From Epiperipatus broadwayi (Eukaryota; Onychophora; Udeonychophora; Euonychophora; Peripatidae), in contig JAQFVV010012420.1 of the NCBI GenBank assembly GCA_028023455.1, positions 8,885,194-8,949,193 of the forward strand: a DNA stretch of 64,000 bases, read 5' to 3'. Below are positions 11,811 to 23,391 of this stretch, in pieces. The translations under genes were made by a program, and so were the position numbers. The notes below the pieces were generated by a model. The model searched no databases and had not been told where the DNA came from. It was given only the letters and a program-made list of their open reading frames with translations. How positions within the stretch are numbered: the first letter of the stretch is position 1; every line of letters starts with the position of its first letter.

Positions 11811-14149
11811 GTAAGATAATTTAATATTATATATACTGTGCTTAGATAGTGCATAAGTAACTATAGTAACAAAATATAATTATTTTAGGCGGGAAAAAAA
11901 CGATACAACTTTTTAAAATTATATATTACTTTTGATACAACTTAGACTAAAACTTTCCAGCATTTCTTTTTATTTATGATAAAAAAAATAATATGATTTA
12001 TTCCCCTGCAATAAAAACGGTTGTGTTACAAAGGTGTTTTACATTTATTTAGCTCTATACGTGTAGCTATTAGAACATAGTATACAAATAAGAAATGTAA
12101 AATAGCCTTCAATAGGCAGCTGCGGTGCAAAAGCCTTTCCAAATTCTTCCATAAGGAAATGATGTAGAAACTACTCCCCATGTTAGCCATGACCTAGATG
12201 TAGGTCTCTTATAATATTTCTTTTCTTAAGTCAACTCTAGCTAAAAAATGTTAGATTTTCATTAGTTGACCAAAATACGAATAATGACGGTTTGTAATAA
12301 ATCAAATATATGCACATATTTCAAAAGTTGTTTGGAAATTTAGGATTACTTGAAAATATGTCTAAGTTTTGTTCATATTTGAATATCAACTCCTAGTCTC
12401 AAGCTTAAGCAATAATAACCCTTCCATGAAGCCTCTTTACATTGTGTTTGTGTGTGTGTACTTGATGAGATAGCAAATTTTATCTTTGCATAGATAAAAA
12501 TACTATATATATATATGTGAATAAATAAATATTCACTTTTAGAATTTAAATGATTATGAAATGTTGTAGTGGTAGGCAATACATATCTCCTAATAGTAAC
12601 ATGAGAGTTGCCAAAGATATGAGTAAACAATTTTCAATGAAATTCTTTACTAAGCTGGATGCAGAGTTTAGCTTTGTTGTCGCTTATTCAAAAACAGATG
12701 TTTATCAAAAGTTATAACAATAAGAAGAAAAATAAGCACAAAGTGCAATGTTTCATAGCAAAACAAATGAGCACTTAATTTGTTCGTATATTTCAATAAT
12801 GTGAAATGCAATAGAAATTGTAAATATATCTAAAAAGAAAAATTATTATGTAATAATATAGGTAATATTATTTCTCTTAACATTTTTCTTTCATTTAAAT
12901 GCTTTTTAAAATTAATATGTACAGTACATATATGTCTCTGCTTAAAATCAAATTCAAATAAGTTTGCCTGTTTTAAAAAAGAAAAAATGATAGACTGCAA
13001 CAAATAATGTAATAAGAATAACAAACTTCATTTCTAGCTTCAGTATAAGTGATTACATATATACCAACTATAAGGATGCTGTGTAAGTTTTTCTATGTCG
13101 GTTTTGTATTCTCCTCTCTGATCTTATGAATCCACACTAACCTGCTAATAATCTCTTCGAGGCAAGGTATTGCTATCATTATTTTATCCTGACTATGCCA
13201 GATTCACATAGACACATATAAAATCTCAGAGAGATGCACACAACTGTTTACATCAATATTCAATCTGCATTAATGTAATATGGCAGATGATAGCATGGCT
13301 GGAGTTATAAATATTTTTTAATGGTTATTTTTTTCTCTCATATATCTTATTGATGAAATTAAAATAGTATGTTTTATTTTTTTTAATTTCAATTTTGCTT
13401 TACTGCTAAGTGTCTGATGACAAAAAGGGGAAAAAAATCACAAATTTTTAATTTTAAGTAGAGTAAAATTATTCTAATCTTAATTTTTGAATAAAAAATA
13501 AAGATGTTAAATTAAATTGATTAAAAAGAAGAGATTTATAAAACAGAACTTGATGCCATAAAATTAAGCAAATATTTTTCTAACCATTCTAAATATTATA
13601 TATAAAGAAATTTGCGAGAATAATCCAAAATATATTTTTCTGATGAATATGTCATAAATTAAATTTGAAGATTAATATAAAATGAAATGAAATGATTTAT
13701 TTACTTATCATATTTTGAATGTACTTATAACTATATTTTTATTGAATGATGAGATATTTTTGCTTTAAGTCTAATAGAATCACACCTTTTTATATAATTT
13801 TAAAATTACAAACAAACATACCATGATGTATTGTCATAAGTCATAAAGGAAAGAATAAAAAGCATTAAGTGAAAAGAGAAGTGCTAGAAAATAGATAATT
13901 GTTTCTAAAATACTTATCATCTGAGAAATGTGAATGCTACCCTTTTCCAATGAACAAATTTTAGAAAGTATACTAACAGCTATCCAACAATAGTGTTTCT
14001 TTTAAGGTAGAAACTAATAGTGTTTTCAGTAATGATTGTTTTTACAAAAGTAATTTACTTCAAACAGTTACTAATATAAAGAATGACCCTGAAACTTGAT
14101 CTGATTTTAATTATAAAGATCTCTCACATATGTATGTTAACGGATTATT
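11811..14149. other. Intron sequence without recognised features
   Basis: AT-rich intron. Open frames on the - strand (12373-12630, 12830-13024) are low-complexity and have no domain. Confidence 0.5.
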
Positions 14150-14235
14150 CTCCAGTACAACATGAGGGGTCAGAATGACTAAATGGTCAACATGGGTAGG
14201 ATGACAACCTTGGCACTAATGTGGGCTTTGAACAT
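14150..14235 (+). repeat. tRNA-like SINE fragment (low confidence)
   Basis: GGGGTCAGAATGACTAAATGG is followed about 50 nt later by GGCTTTGAACATTCC, a decayed A box/B box pair at tRNA-like spacing, immediately upstream of a family B copy. It could be the true 5' head of that copy. Confidence 0.35.
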
Positions 14236-14239
14236 TCCA

Positions 14240-14510
14240 TCATCAGATTTTCAATGAAATGGATAGCTGAAGAGTTGTGGGTTGGAGTAGAAGATTGGTT
14301 ATCTTAATATAAAGCTGGGCACTGATTATATATGTGTATGAGGATAGTAATCTAGACCAACTGATGATTGTTGGTTTAGCATGAAATATGTATATTGGTG
14401 ATTATTTATCTTTTCAACATGTGTATGATCAGATGGGTCAGCAGTATGAGATGGCATGAAGAGTTGAGGGTTGTGTGAAAGTCTGAGTTCGAATCCTTAT
14501 ATTATTTTCA
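14240..14510 (+). repeat. Dispersed repeat family B, copy 2
   Basis: The most complete copy. It runs from GCTGAAGAGTTGTGGG through TATCTTAATATAAA, TAGACCAACTGATGA and ATTTATCTTTTCAACATG to a 3' part with GAGTTCGAATCC, a near-perfect RNA polymerase III B box. The pattern suggests a tRNA-related SINE, but no poly(A) tail or target duplication is clear. Confidence 0.75.
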
Positions 14511-17500
14511 AAGATTATAGATATAAAAATGTGTTATATGCAATATTCTAGTACGTGCATATATTGGGTGTTTATTTCAAAATTAAAATGTTTTTATATT
14601 TCTATTCACCCACTAGAGATATGAACGATTGGGTTTAAGTTTCATTAAGGAGAAGGGGAGAAGACCTTTATTATTATTATTTATTGAATGTAACTAATTT
14701 TATTACTAATTATATAACTTTTTCTGTTTGTATATTGATGATTAACCAATAATAAATTTTAATTTGTTTTTATTAAAAGAAGTTTATATGTTTCTTAGAG
14801 TTAATCATTGTCTTGTGAGGTTAGTTTGGTCATCATCATCACTGATGAATGTCAATCATTAAAACATAGTTTAAATATAACAATATTTTGGTAAATAATT
14901 ATACATTGATAAAAGAAGATTTGTGTTGTGAGTTAGGCATAAAGCTGTGTCTGGAAGCATCATTATCATCATCACCTTATTAGTTAATAAATAGTCTAAA
15001 TAAATATAATAAATGGATATATAAATAATGTTTCTCACTGTGTTTGTTATTTGTGAGCCATCACAAAGAGATATGACCACCATTGAAGTATCAAACATGA
15101 GCTAGTAACATTTATGATAATAATAAGTATGAATTTATGATGTTAAACTCTTATATAATAATTTGTATGAGAATTTATCTACACAATTAGAGAATAATAA
15201 GAATGTTTTATCCTTAATACAAGTGCAAATGATATTAAAAACAGGCAAAACTCACTATACATATTGCCACACACAGCAAGCTAGAGTAATCAATGGGTGC
15301 CAGTAGGTTTGTGAGTTTTGACTATTTTAAAACAGTTATACACAAGCATAAGAAGTGGTGGTCATGAGATGTTTATTTTCAAATGATATTGTTATAAAAT
15401 GGAAAATCCTACACACTTATAAATAATGTACCAATTGAGGTTCAAAACAGGTATAATTATAAGTAGGTATCTAATGTAACTTTATCTAGGTTTAGATAGC
15501 CTAGTGTTTCCCAGATATATGGATATACATATGAGAAAGCAATGAATAGAGATTAAAATGGTTAGTTGCAGAGTGGGTTGTCCTATTGGATATAAAACTT
15601 CTTACATGGTTTTTGGTAATTGATCTAAAATCATTGATCCATTGCAAATGATTGCCCCAATGAGGAGGAGTAAGGAAATGGATTTTGTCTAGATTAATTT
15701 CATATTCATTTGCAAATGCCATCCAAATCTGTGGGCTATTGAATAAGGACATGGCAGTATATAGATTCTGTACATTCAGTTATAAATGATCTAGATATTT
15801 TCATTCTTTTACAGTATATATAGTGGAAAATATATAAATACATATATCTTACAAACACAGTGCAAGGAACTGTGTCTTTTGAAATTAATTTCCATATATA
15901 AATTTATATTATAGGCAATTATTCAAATTACAAGTGCATGATTCTGATCAATAGAATAAAAATTAATAATAATAAAACTTTTTGAAAAAATGCATATTTA
16001 AATATATTATAACTTTTAAATAGTTATGCCAGAAATAAATTCCATGAAACTAATTATTACTTACAAATAATTATTATTTGTAATTAATTAATAAATATTT
16101 TTGTGTTTTGACATATCTTGAATATATTATATATCAGAGTATATGCTTAATAATTAATAATATTAATTGGTTTTTCACATGAGAAATATATTTAAGCTAA
16201 AATCCTAAAAGTTGATTATTCAGTGATATAACAGATCATGAAAACTTCTTTTTTTTTTTTGTAATATTGCTGTTAACAACTCACATATACATATTGTAGT
16301 ATATTATTTTATTCTACTAATGTGAACAAAGCCATTAAATTAAATCAAAAATTCCATCTATATTTCAATTATTTGTCATGCAACTTCTGATGTCTGAATG
16401 CAGGATAAAATGTTTTAATTTTGGGTTTTCTATACAAAAATTTAATATAAAAAAATTGGATCTTTACAAAAAAAATTCAATTAATTTTTTGATGTTTGCC
16501 ACCAAATTTATTGAAAATTTGTATATAGATTATTTTGAAGATGGTTTTTGGAATAGTTAATGATTTTACAGATGTGTTTGATCATAAAAAAAGCATACAG
16601 GTATAATGCACCATAGATTGTGATAGGATTTCTTGATCTTCAGTTTTTATAGAAAGATAGAAATGTATACACATGTAGGAGTAATATGTATATCAATGTA
16701 GTACCATTGCTTTGCATGCTTTAATATTTTTGGCTAATGAAAGAGAAAAAGTAGATCATGAATTTGATTCACAAAATATTAAAATTATATATAGCAAGGC
16801 AGAAGATGGGTAAAAAAGTTAAAGAGGCATGGTATGTTACAAATTTAAAAATATGATTCAGTGGACAAATAGTATTCAATTTACTTCATATTGAAATTTT
16901 AATATATAATTTGATTTTTGTGAGTAGTTGTCATGAATATGATACAAAATAATGAAAGCATGTTAGATGTCTAACAATAAAATAAATTTGATTCTATAAA
17001 TCTTATAATGCTGAGAATTTGTCACATTTTACTTACATATAGTAATACAACAATCTGATAATAATTATGTATATATGATTGTTTGAGATTTATGAGGGGG
17101 ATTGGGGTATATGGATTAAACAATCCTGTTTGGATTAGTAATTAATCCTTGAAAAAAATTTGATCTGCTTGATTGAAATTGTAATTAAACATTTAGAAGA
17201 TTAACTAATTAAAAGAATTTAGAAAACTAATTAATAACATACATAATGGACAAAGTTATAAAAGCTACAAATTCCCTATTCTTTTTTCTTCTGACAAGTT
17301 TTGCTATAAAAAGTTTACAGAGTTTTACTGAATTTTCTATTAAGAGTCTATCATTTAGTTTTCTATTAAGTCATTAGTACTCTGTTAAGCATTCTTCTGC
17401 CAGTTTGCTATACAAATTTTCTCATTTATCAATCAGGAATATATAGCAATATTTGTGGACATCTTAACCTTATCATGCACTGCTAAACTAAAGAGAGAGG

Positions 17501-18465
17501 TTCATTCATGTTTCACTGCCCTGTTTTTTCAACATCTGATGCCTGACATGTAGTAAAGATCTTTGGGTACCATTTCAGACATTTTTTCCTGTAAATATAG
17601 ATGTTATTGTGAACAAGACTAAAAATGTTCCCACTCAGACTAGAGGAGCAACAGCTGCCAAAAGAAACTAATGAACTCCATTATAAGGAAAGGGGTGATC
17701 ACTTCTGAAATAAAGCTACAACAAAAATCTAGATGTCTATACAAACTTTTTTTCTTTTGAAACTATATAACTAAAAGCAATTAGGTTGTTTGTCCTTATT
17801 TTAGAAATGGACTAATCCTTAGCAAAGAAGGCCATACTAAATTTACTTCATTTTTATTTGACTATTATGTTAATGTTTTACACCTGTTGGATGTGTGTGT
17901 GTGTAAATAAATGTTATTTTTAATTTGTTAATTTGACTTAGTTCTCCCTCACCATACCTCACCATATAACATTCTAATTACCATATAATAGTATTAAGTA
18001 GAGTATGTGTACTATGAATATACTTGCTCTGATAGCCTGATTAAAGCCACTTTCATACTCTTTGTGCTAGTTAGGTGAATCAAGCACTAAAAGCATTTTA
18101 AAACTCTTCTTTTGAGGATATTTTAGGCAGTCTTGGCTAGATGGTGTCCAGGAATCATTCCAATACAAATAAAAACATCCACAGAAGATGTGCTTGCTTC
18201 TTGCAGCCATAGAATGAATGCAACAGTCTGGAAAATTGGTCACAGGTTGTATATTTTATATCATCCTAGTCTGACTGTTGGTATGGCCAATATGTAAAAA
18301 TATTAACCATATTAACTTCTCTGCTTGAAATAATGAAATCTTCCAAATGCATAAAGCATTTATTATTAATTTATAAATGTCAATTTAATTTAAATATAGG
18401 ATGTTATTATAAATAGTGTGTTTTTGTTATATATATTAAACCAAATATGCATAAGCAACCTTGAC
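14511..18465. other. Intron sequence, mostly featureless
   Basis: AT-rich, with short ATT and TATA repeats. The + strand open frame at 16378-16560 is Phe/Ile/Asn-rich with no conserved motif and no credible splice context. Confidence 0.5.
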
Positions 18466-18845
18466 ATAATATAAACAAATTAAACCAACTTTCATTTGCA
18501 TTTGCCCTATCTATGCCTTCTAATATTCACAGCTAGAATCTATGAAAACAAAATTCATTTCTTTCTGTATGTTTTTAATAAGTTGGAATGATACCACATC
18601 TATATTTGAATCAGCTTATATTTTCATTTACAAGGCAGTATTAATTGCTCATGTTTTTAATAACATCATAAACCATTATAATTCACTTTATAATAATTCA
18701 AATATACATACATTACATGATCATATTATAAGCAAATTAAATCAATCTACATTTACATTATCATCAACCACTTATGCTTCCTAGTATTCACTGGCATAAA
18801 TCTACAGATAAATGAAAATAAAATTCACTTTCATTTGCATGTCTA
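18466..18845 (+). repeat. Diverged tandem duplication, about 250 bp apart
   Basis: Two related segments, near 18466-18576 and 18717-18845, share the order AAATTAAACCAA-like, ATTTGCATTTGC-like, CTAATATTCAC/CTAGTATTCAC and AAAACAAAATTCATTTC / AAAATAAAATTCACTTTC. Divergence is substantial, so this is an old duplication. Confidence 0.6.
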
Positions 18846-19560
18846 AACTCTTAAATAGACCCTAAATCAGACTATAATATTATGTGTGAAATTTTAAATT
18901 AAGCTTAAGTTTTTTCATTATCAGATTTATGGCTTATTTAAGAGCTTAGGCATGCATATAAAAAATGGGTTATTTTTATCTGTTTATAGAGTACTCATAA
19001 TCACAGTTGATTCAAAGATAAATGTAGATTAGCTTAATTTATTTATAATATTCTAGTGAAAATTTATGTGAAATTGTGATGATTTACAAGACAATTAAAT
19101 ATACTAATGCTGATTTATGAATAAAATTATATGATTCAAATGTAGCCCCATTAACATTTTAGGATTTCACTCCTAATTCTACTATTATCTGATTTAAAGA
19201 GTTTAGAAACACAAACAAAAGTGTGTGTCATTGTTATCTGATATAAATTTTACAATGACTATTAGGAGCCACTGCTGGTGGAAATTTAAACATGAATTGA
19301 TGTCATTTGTTATTATATACATTTACTGATTTTGACATTTAGAAAATGGAGTTTGAGGTTTTATGTTAAAGTGGAAATCCATGGGTTTTAATTTGATATT
19401 TAGGTAACAAGATTATATGTCTAATATCACAGCTTATATATTGTTGCTACTGTGTTTATATCATGCATGCATCTCCTTTAAAAATATTTTTTTAGAACTA
19501 CATTATTGTTTAAGTTATAAAATAATGAAGCATTTTATATTTCTATATGAATAATTTCAG

Positions 19561-19705
19561 ACTGCAAGACCTGTGTTATATGATGCTCAACAAGTGAAAT
19601 TAATGATTGAGGATGCTGAAAACATTGATTTGACAACTATTGGGTCCCAGTCATTTTATACTTCTACAAATGATGGCGATCATGATTTTGAATTAAATGC
19701 TGAAT
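19561..19705 (+). CDS. RFX6: RFX6-like exon (TARPVLYDAQQV...IGSQSFYTS...)
   Basis: This 145-nt exon has acceptor ATAATTTCAG and donor GAAT/GTAAGT. In phase 0 it encodes 48 residues plus one nucleotide: TARPVLYDAQQVKLMIED, then NIDLTTIGSQSFY, then an acidic stretch (NDGDHDFELNAE). The ARP-LFD, DL-IGSQ and acidic linker order matches vertebrate RFX6, where a serine/acid-rich variable linker also occurs at this place. Its frame continues directly from LHLAQ of the previous exon with no lost nucleotides. The linker is the least conserved part of the visible protein. The 7.75 kb intron before it contains a family B repeat and no recognised exon. Confidence 0.9.
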
Positions 19706-20196
19706 GTAAGTTGTTTATTCTAATTAAAAATTAATTCCTATTATAATGCTTTTTGAATTGAAAATATATAATGTAACAACTATAAGTTATGATTATAACT
19801 GATCACTTTTTATTTTTATTTTATGCATTTCGTAAAGAATAAATTGCTATTAGTTCAGTAATATATTTAAAATCAATTTTAGAACAAAAATAATTATCAT
19901 TTACACTAGTGTAATGGGATGGGTATCATAGGTGATAATCAACCTGGGGTGGTAGAAAAATCATCATCATCCCAAATATTTTAAATAATATAAAATTTAC
20001 AAAAAGTATAATATTTAATTAAGATCATTATTAAAAAAATGTTAAAGTAATTGTATTTTTATATTGGACTATTTCCATCACCTAATATATGTATTGAATG
20101 GCTTTAGAAAAATTTAACTTTATTTAAATATTTTAAACACATTCAACTGTTAGTAATAGCACAAACCTTCAGGAAATGTTAAAGTAATGTTTAACA

Positions 20197-20264
20197 TCCA
20201 ATATATATATATATATATAATTGTGTGAAATTATATATATATATATATAATTGTGTGAAATTGT
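20197..20264. repeat. (TA)n tandem repeat with ATTGTGTGAAATT linker
   Basis: Two copies of a TA run followed by AATTGTGTGAAATT, within the 0.8 kb intron between two RFX6-like exons. Confidence 0.85.
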
Positions 20265-20506
20265 TTTTTTAATTTTTATCATATTTATTCTATATTTGTT
20301 GCTGTTGTTTAATTAAAACGTCTAGAATCTGTTATAAGATTAATGTTGCAGAATTGAAAAACTAAAAAGATATATATATTTAAAAGTTTTTCTTCTGAAA
20401 ATTGTTATTTTTGCACCCTTTTTTAACTTTTTGTATAATTTTTTAGTATGGTATTTGCAATTTAAAATTATATCCTTTTAAATTTCCTTTTTTATCTATA
20501 TTGCAG

Positions 20507-20601
20507 TTTTAAGAGATTTTAAAGAACAATTAAGAAAACAGGCTACTGTAGAAGGCTTTATTGAATGGCTTGATATTATTATAGAACAAAAAGTTATAAA
20601 A
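20507..20601 (+). CDS. RFX6: RFX6-like exon (FLRDFKEQ...ATVEGFIEWLD...)
   Basis: This 95-nt exon follows ATATTGCAG and ends at AAA/GTAAGT. The split Phe codon (T from the previous exon plus TT) opens FLRDFKEQLRKQ, followed by ATVEGFIEWLDIIIEQ and KVIK, ending in phase 0. The VE-FIEWLD signature is a hallmark of the RFX4/RFX6 dimerization domain. RFX1-3 have a different sequence (SLDQWASWLD) at this point, so this exon is strong evidence for the RFX4/6 branch. It is separated from the previous exon by only 801 bp, the shortest intron seen in this gene; the intron contains a short AT-rich tandem repeat. Confidence 0.93.
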
Positions 20602-22000
20602 GTAAGTAATAGTAAATCTGATATCTTTATTAATACTATTAGGATATATATATTGATCCAAATATTCAATCACATCCTAATATTTTTAATTGATTGTAGA
20701 AAGTTATGTATAAAAAGAGTTTAAAATAATTGAGATTAATAGATGGTAGTTTACCCCTCCCCCCAATCAACATGATTCCATTAAAAAAACATTACAATAA
20801 ATTGGGTGAATTTTAAAATAGTTTAATCTTACTGACATATATTGTTGAGAATTATAAGTAGATGAATTATTTTAATAGCTTGACTAGTCATGTGAAGAAT
20901 CTGTAATACTTTTATTAACTCAAAGCTGCCATATACTGCAAGCTTATTAAGATTCTACTTAAAATCTAGTCACTTTAATGTTTCCTAAATTTATTTTAAT
21001 ATAAGATAATATTATATGATGTTTTAATTAAAAGAAAAAAATATTTTGTGTATCCATGTGCATATATACTGTAACCTCTAAAAGAGATAATGATAGTAAT
21101 GGCCAGAAAAATAGCCAACCAGAATGATAGACTGGAATCCTCAAACTGACTAAATGCCAAAACAAAACACAATGATAATAATATTAGCTAAACAATAATA
21201 TTGTGTTGGCTAAAACATGATAATATACTGTCTAAGGTCAGAGATTTTTTGAATGTTATATGACACAATAATAAGATCAATAATGGTAAGATAGTAATAA
21301 TAGATAAACATTATGAAGATAATGGCAATATATTAGCAAATTAAGAGGAGACTTCTCATACTCACTCCTTTAAAATATAATGGCTCTTGATATTTAATCT
21401 GTTATAACAAGATTAGGTTACTTTAAAATTTTCTATTTACAACACATCTTCTAACTACAACACCTCTTACAATCATATGAGTATCTTATTATCATGATCA
21501 GATTTACAATTAAATTTTTTTATCAAATAGAAGCATGTTTTCTTATGTCTTGGCCACATTGATTTCTTCTTTAAAATAATTTTGTTCTTAAGTGAAATAA
21601 TCTCTAATAATTTTATATGTAAAATAAATATCTCAGTTTTTATACAACTAATAATATTTTAATAACTATAAATTGTATTTGTATCTTTTAATTTTAAAAA
21701 ATCTATCAAATAAAGAATATGATCCTAGTAAACAAAGCAGTGTGACATATTCTTATCATTAAGATAATGTCTCCATAATAATAATAATTTTTAAAATTTA
21801 AACTAATCATGAAAATTCTTAATGTAGAATAAGAACAATATACTAAGATAGCATTCAGATATAATGATTGGATAAAGAATTTTATGGCCACTTAAAATAT
21901 CACACTAATAAATCCTCTTTAAATATTTTCTGAATTAAAACTAAGCAATTCCACCATTTGAATTTATGATGAATAAGCAAATAATCTTCTAAATAGAATA
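20602..22000. other. Intron sequence without recognised features
   Basis: AT-rich, no coding similarity or repeat structure recognised. Confidence 0.5.
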
Positions 22001-22009
22001 AAGTAATAT

Positions 22010-22046
22010 TATATTAAGGCTATAACCTTAAGACCATGCACCTGAA
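22010..22046 (+). repeat. Short dispersed repeat (AAGGCTATAACCTTAAGAC-type), copy 1
   Basis: ATTAAGGCTATAACCTTAAG followed by ACCATGCACCT recurs at 28895-28927 with one change (ACTATGCACCT). AAGG and CCTT form a small hairpin. It is probably the edge of a repeat family also seen at 28.9 kb. Confidence 0.6.
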
Positions 22047-23094
22047 AACAAGCACACTGATCTTTTAAATAAATGAAATTGAATAAAGTGAGTTTTTAAT
22101 AATGAATAATATTTATAGTTATTTGAAATAAAAATATTTCTTGGATATGTTCTTAACATCTGAGATACATATATTAATAAAGTGATTCTCATGTCAAATT
22201 CTATCTGTTCGTGTACTCTCAATGCATAAAAGTAATGACAATTTATGATAAGAATAATAATATTTAGATTTCTGAAAATTTGCAGATGATGAAAGACAAT
22301 CAAGAAATTAAGGTAACAATAAAATAACATTTATTTTGACATTAAAACATTTAACAAACAAACAGTCTTGCTATTTTTACAATACTATTAAGCTGAATTC
22401 TTTGGATATACTAAGCAAATTTAATATGGATAATTGTAATTTTCAGTTTAAAATGAATAAATGGAAAAAAATTAATAACATCATATGGTTAATGAATCAT
22501 TCTACATTATTGGTACTTGAAAAGTTCTCTCATTATTACAAGACAATGATTCTATTCTAATGTACCTAATGAATGTATTTAATACCCTTATAAAATATAA
22601 CTTACCAATCCGTGTAGTAAGATAAATGCTGAAGAAATTGTATATTCTTTATTGAAACAATATATTTAATTTGAAAATTTTAATATTAAATATTTGTCAG
22701 ATTTACATCTTGAAATGCTAGCAATGCACAGCTACAAGACCTACACACCATAACAAACAACATACACTCAGATACACTAAGAGTGTGACTGAAAGTAAGG
22801 GTCATGTTCCTCAGTATCTACAAAAATATATCAATTGCCATGATAAAGTCATGGTAATACACTATTCATGACTTTATACAAAAATACAATTCAAATAACA
22901 TAAAGGCAAAGTAAATGATTGCATGAGTTCAAAGTAAAGGCATTTACATCTAAGGGCAATGAATGAACTATGATTTTATCACCAGTCATATAAGTAATGA
23001 GAATGAACCATGAAAGAAGACAATAATAATAAAGGGCTTTGCCTTAATAAAGCATTATATGCTTAAATACTAGATAAATGAACTATATCATTTA

Positions 23095-23250
23095 CAAGGA
23101 GGTTAGAGCGTTACCTTAAAATTCAATTATCAAGATTCTAAGGGCCCAGGTTCGAATCCTATTCTAGTACTGTCACTGGTCAGGCCAGCAACACCTGAAG
23201 AAGAGGGGAGAAAAATACCTCTCGAAACATTGTTTATATATTAACCTGTT
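23095..23250 (+). repeat. tRNA-derived SINE with hammerhead-like tail
   Basis: The head contains GAGGTTAGAGCG (A-box-like) and a perfect B box, GGTTCGAATCC, near 23151-23161. It is followed by a CTGG...CCAG hairpin (23176-23188), then CTGAAGA (23195-23201), a 5-bp stem AGAGG/CCTCT, and CGAAAC (23223-23228). This is the layout of a hammerhead ribozyme core: CUGANGA, helix II, GAAA. TGTC at 23171-23174 could supply the cleavage-site strand, giving a 3-bp helix III with ACA. The base of helix I pairs poorly, so activity is doubtful. Confidence 0.7.
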
Positions 23251-23391
23251 TGCTGTGATATTACTAACAGTTAGTGCATATACTAACCTGTTTGCTGTGA
23301 TATTACTAACATTTATTTGCTGTGATATTACTAACAGTTGGTGCATATACTAACCTGTTTGCTGTGATATTACTAACAGTTGAATGCATTT
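23246..23391 (+). repeat. Short tandem repeat downstream of the SINE, four units
   Basis: TTTGCTGTGATATTACTAAC occurs four times, with CAGTTAGTGCATATACTAACC-type linkers cut in varying ways. It directly abuts the hammerhead-like SINE tail. Confidence 0.9.

Noticed and set aside
14820-14860. CTGATGA as a further hammerhead core
   Set aside because: CTGATGA is present near 14842, but no helix II followed by GAAA is found within reach.
23246-23391. CRISPR-like repeat array
   Set aside because: Four repeats without unique spacers, in animal intronic DNA; an ordinary tandem repeat.
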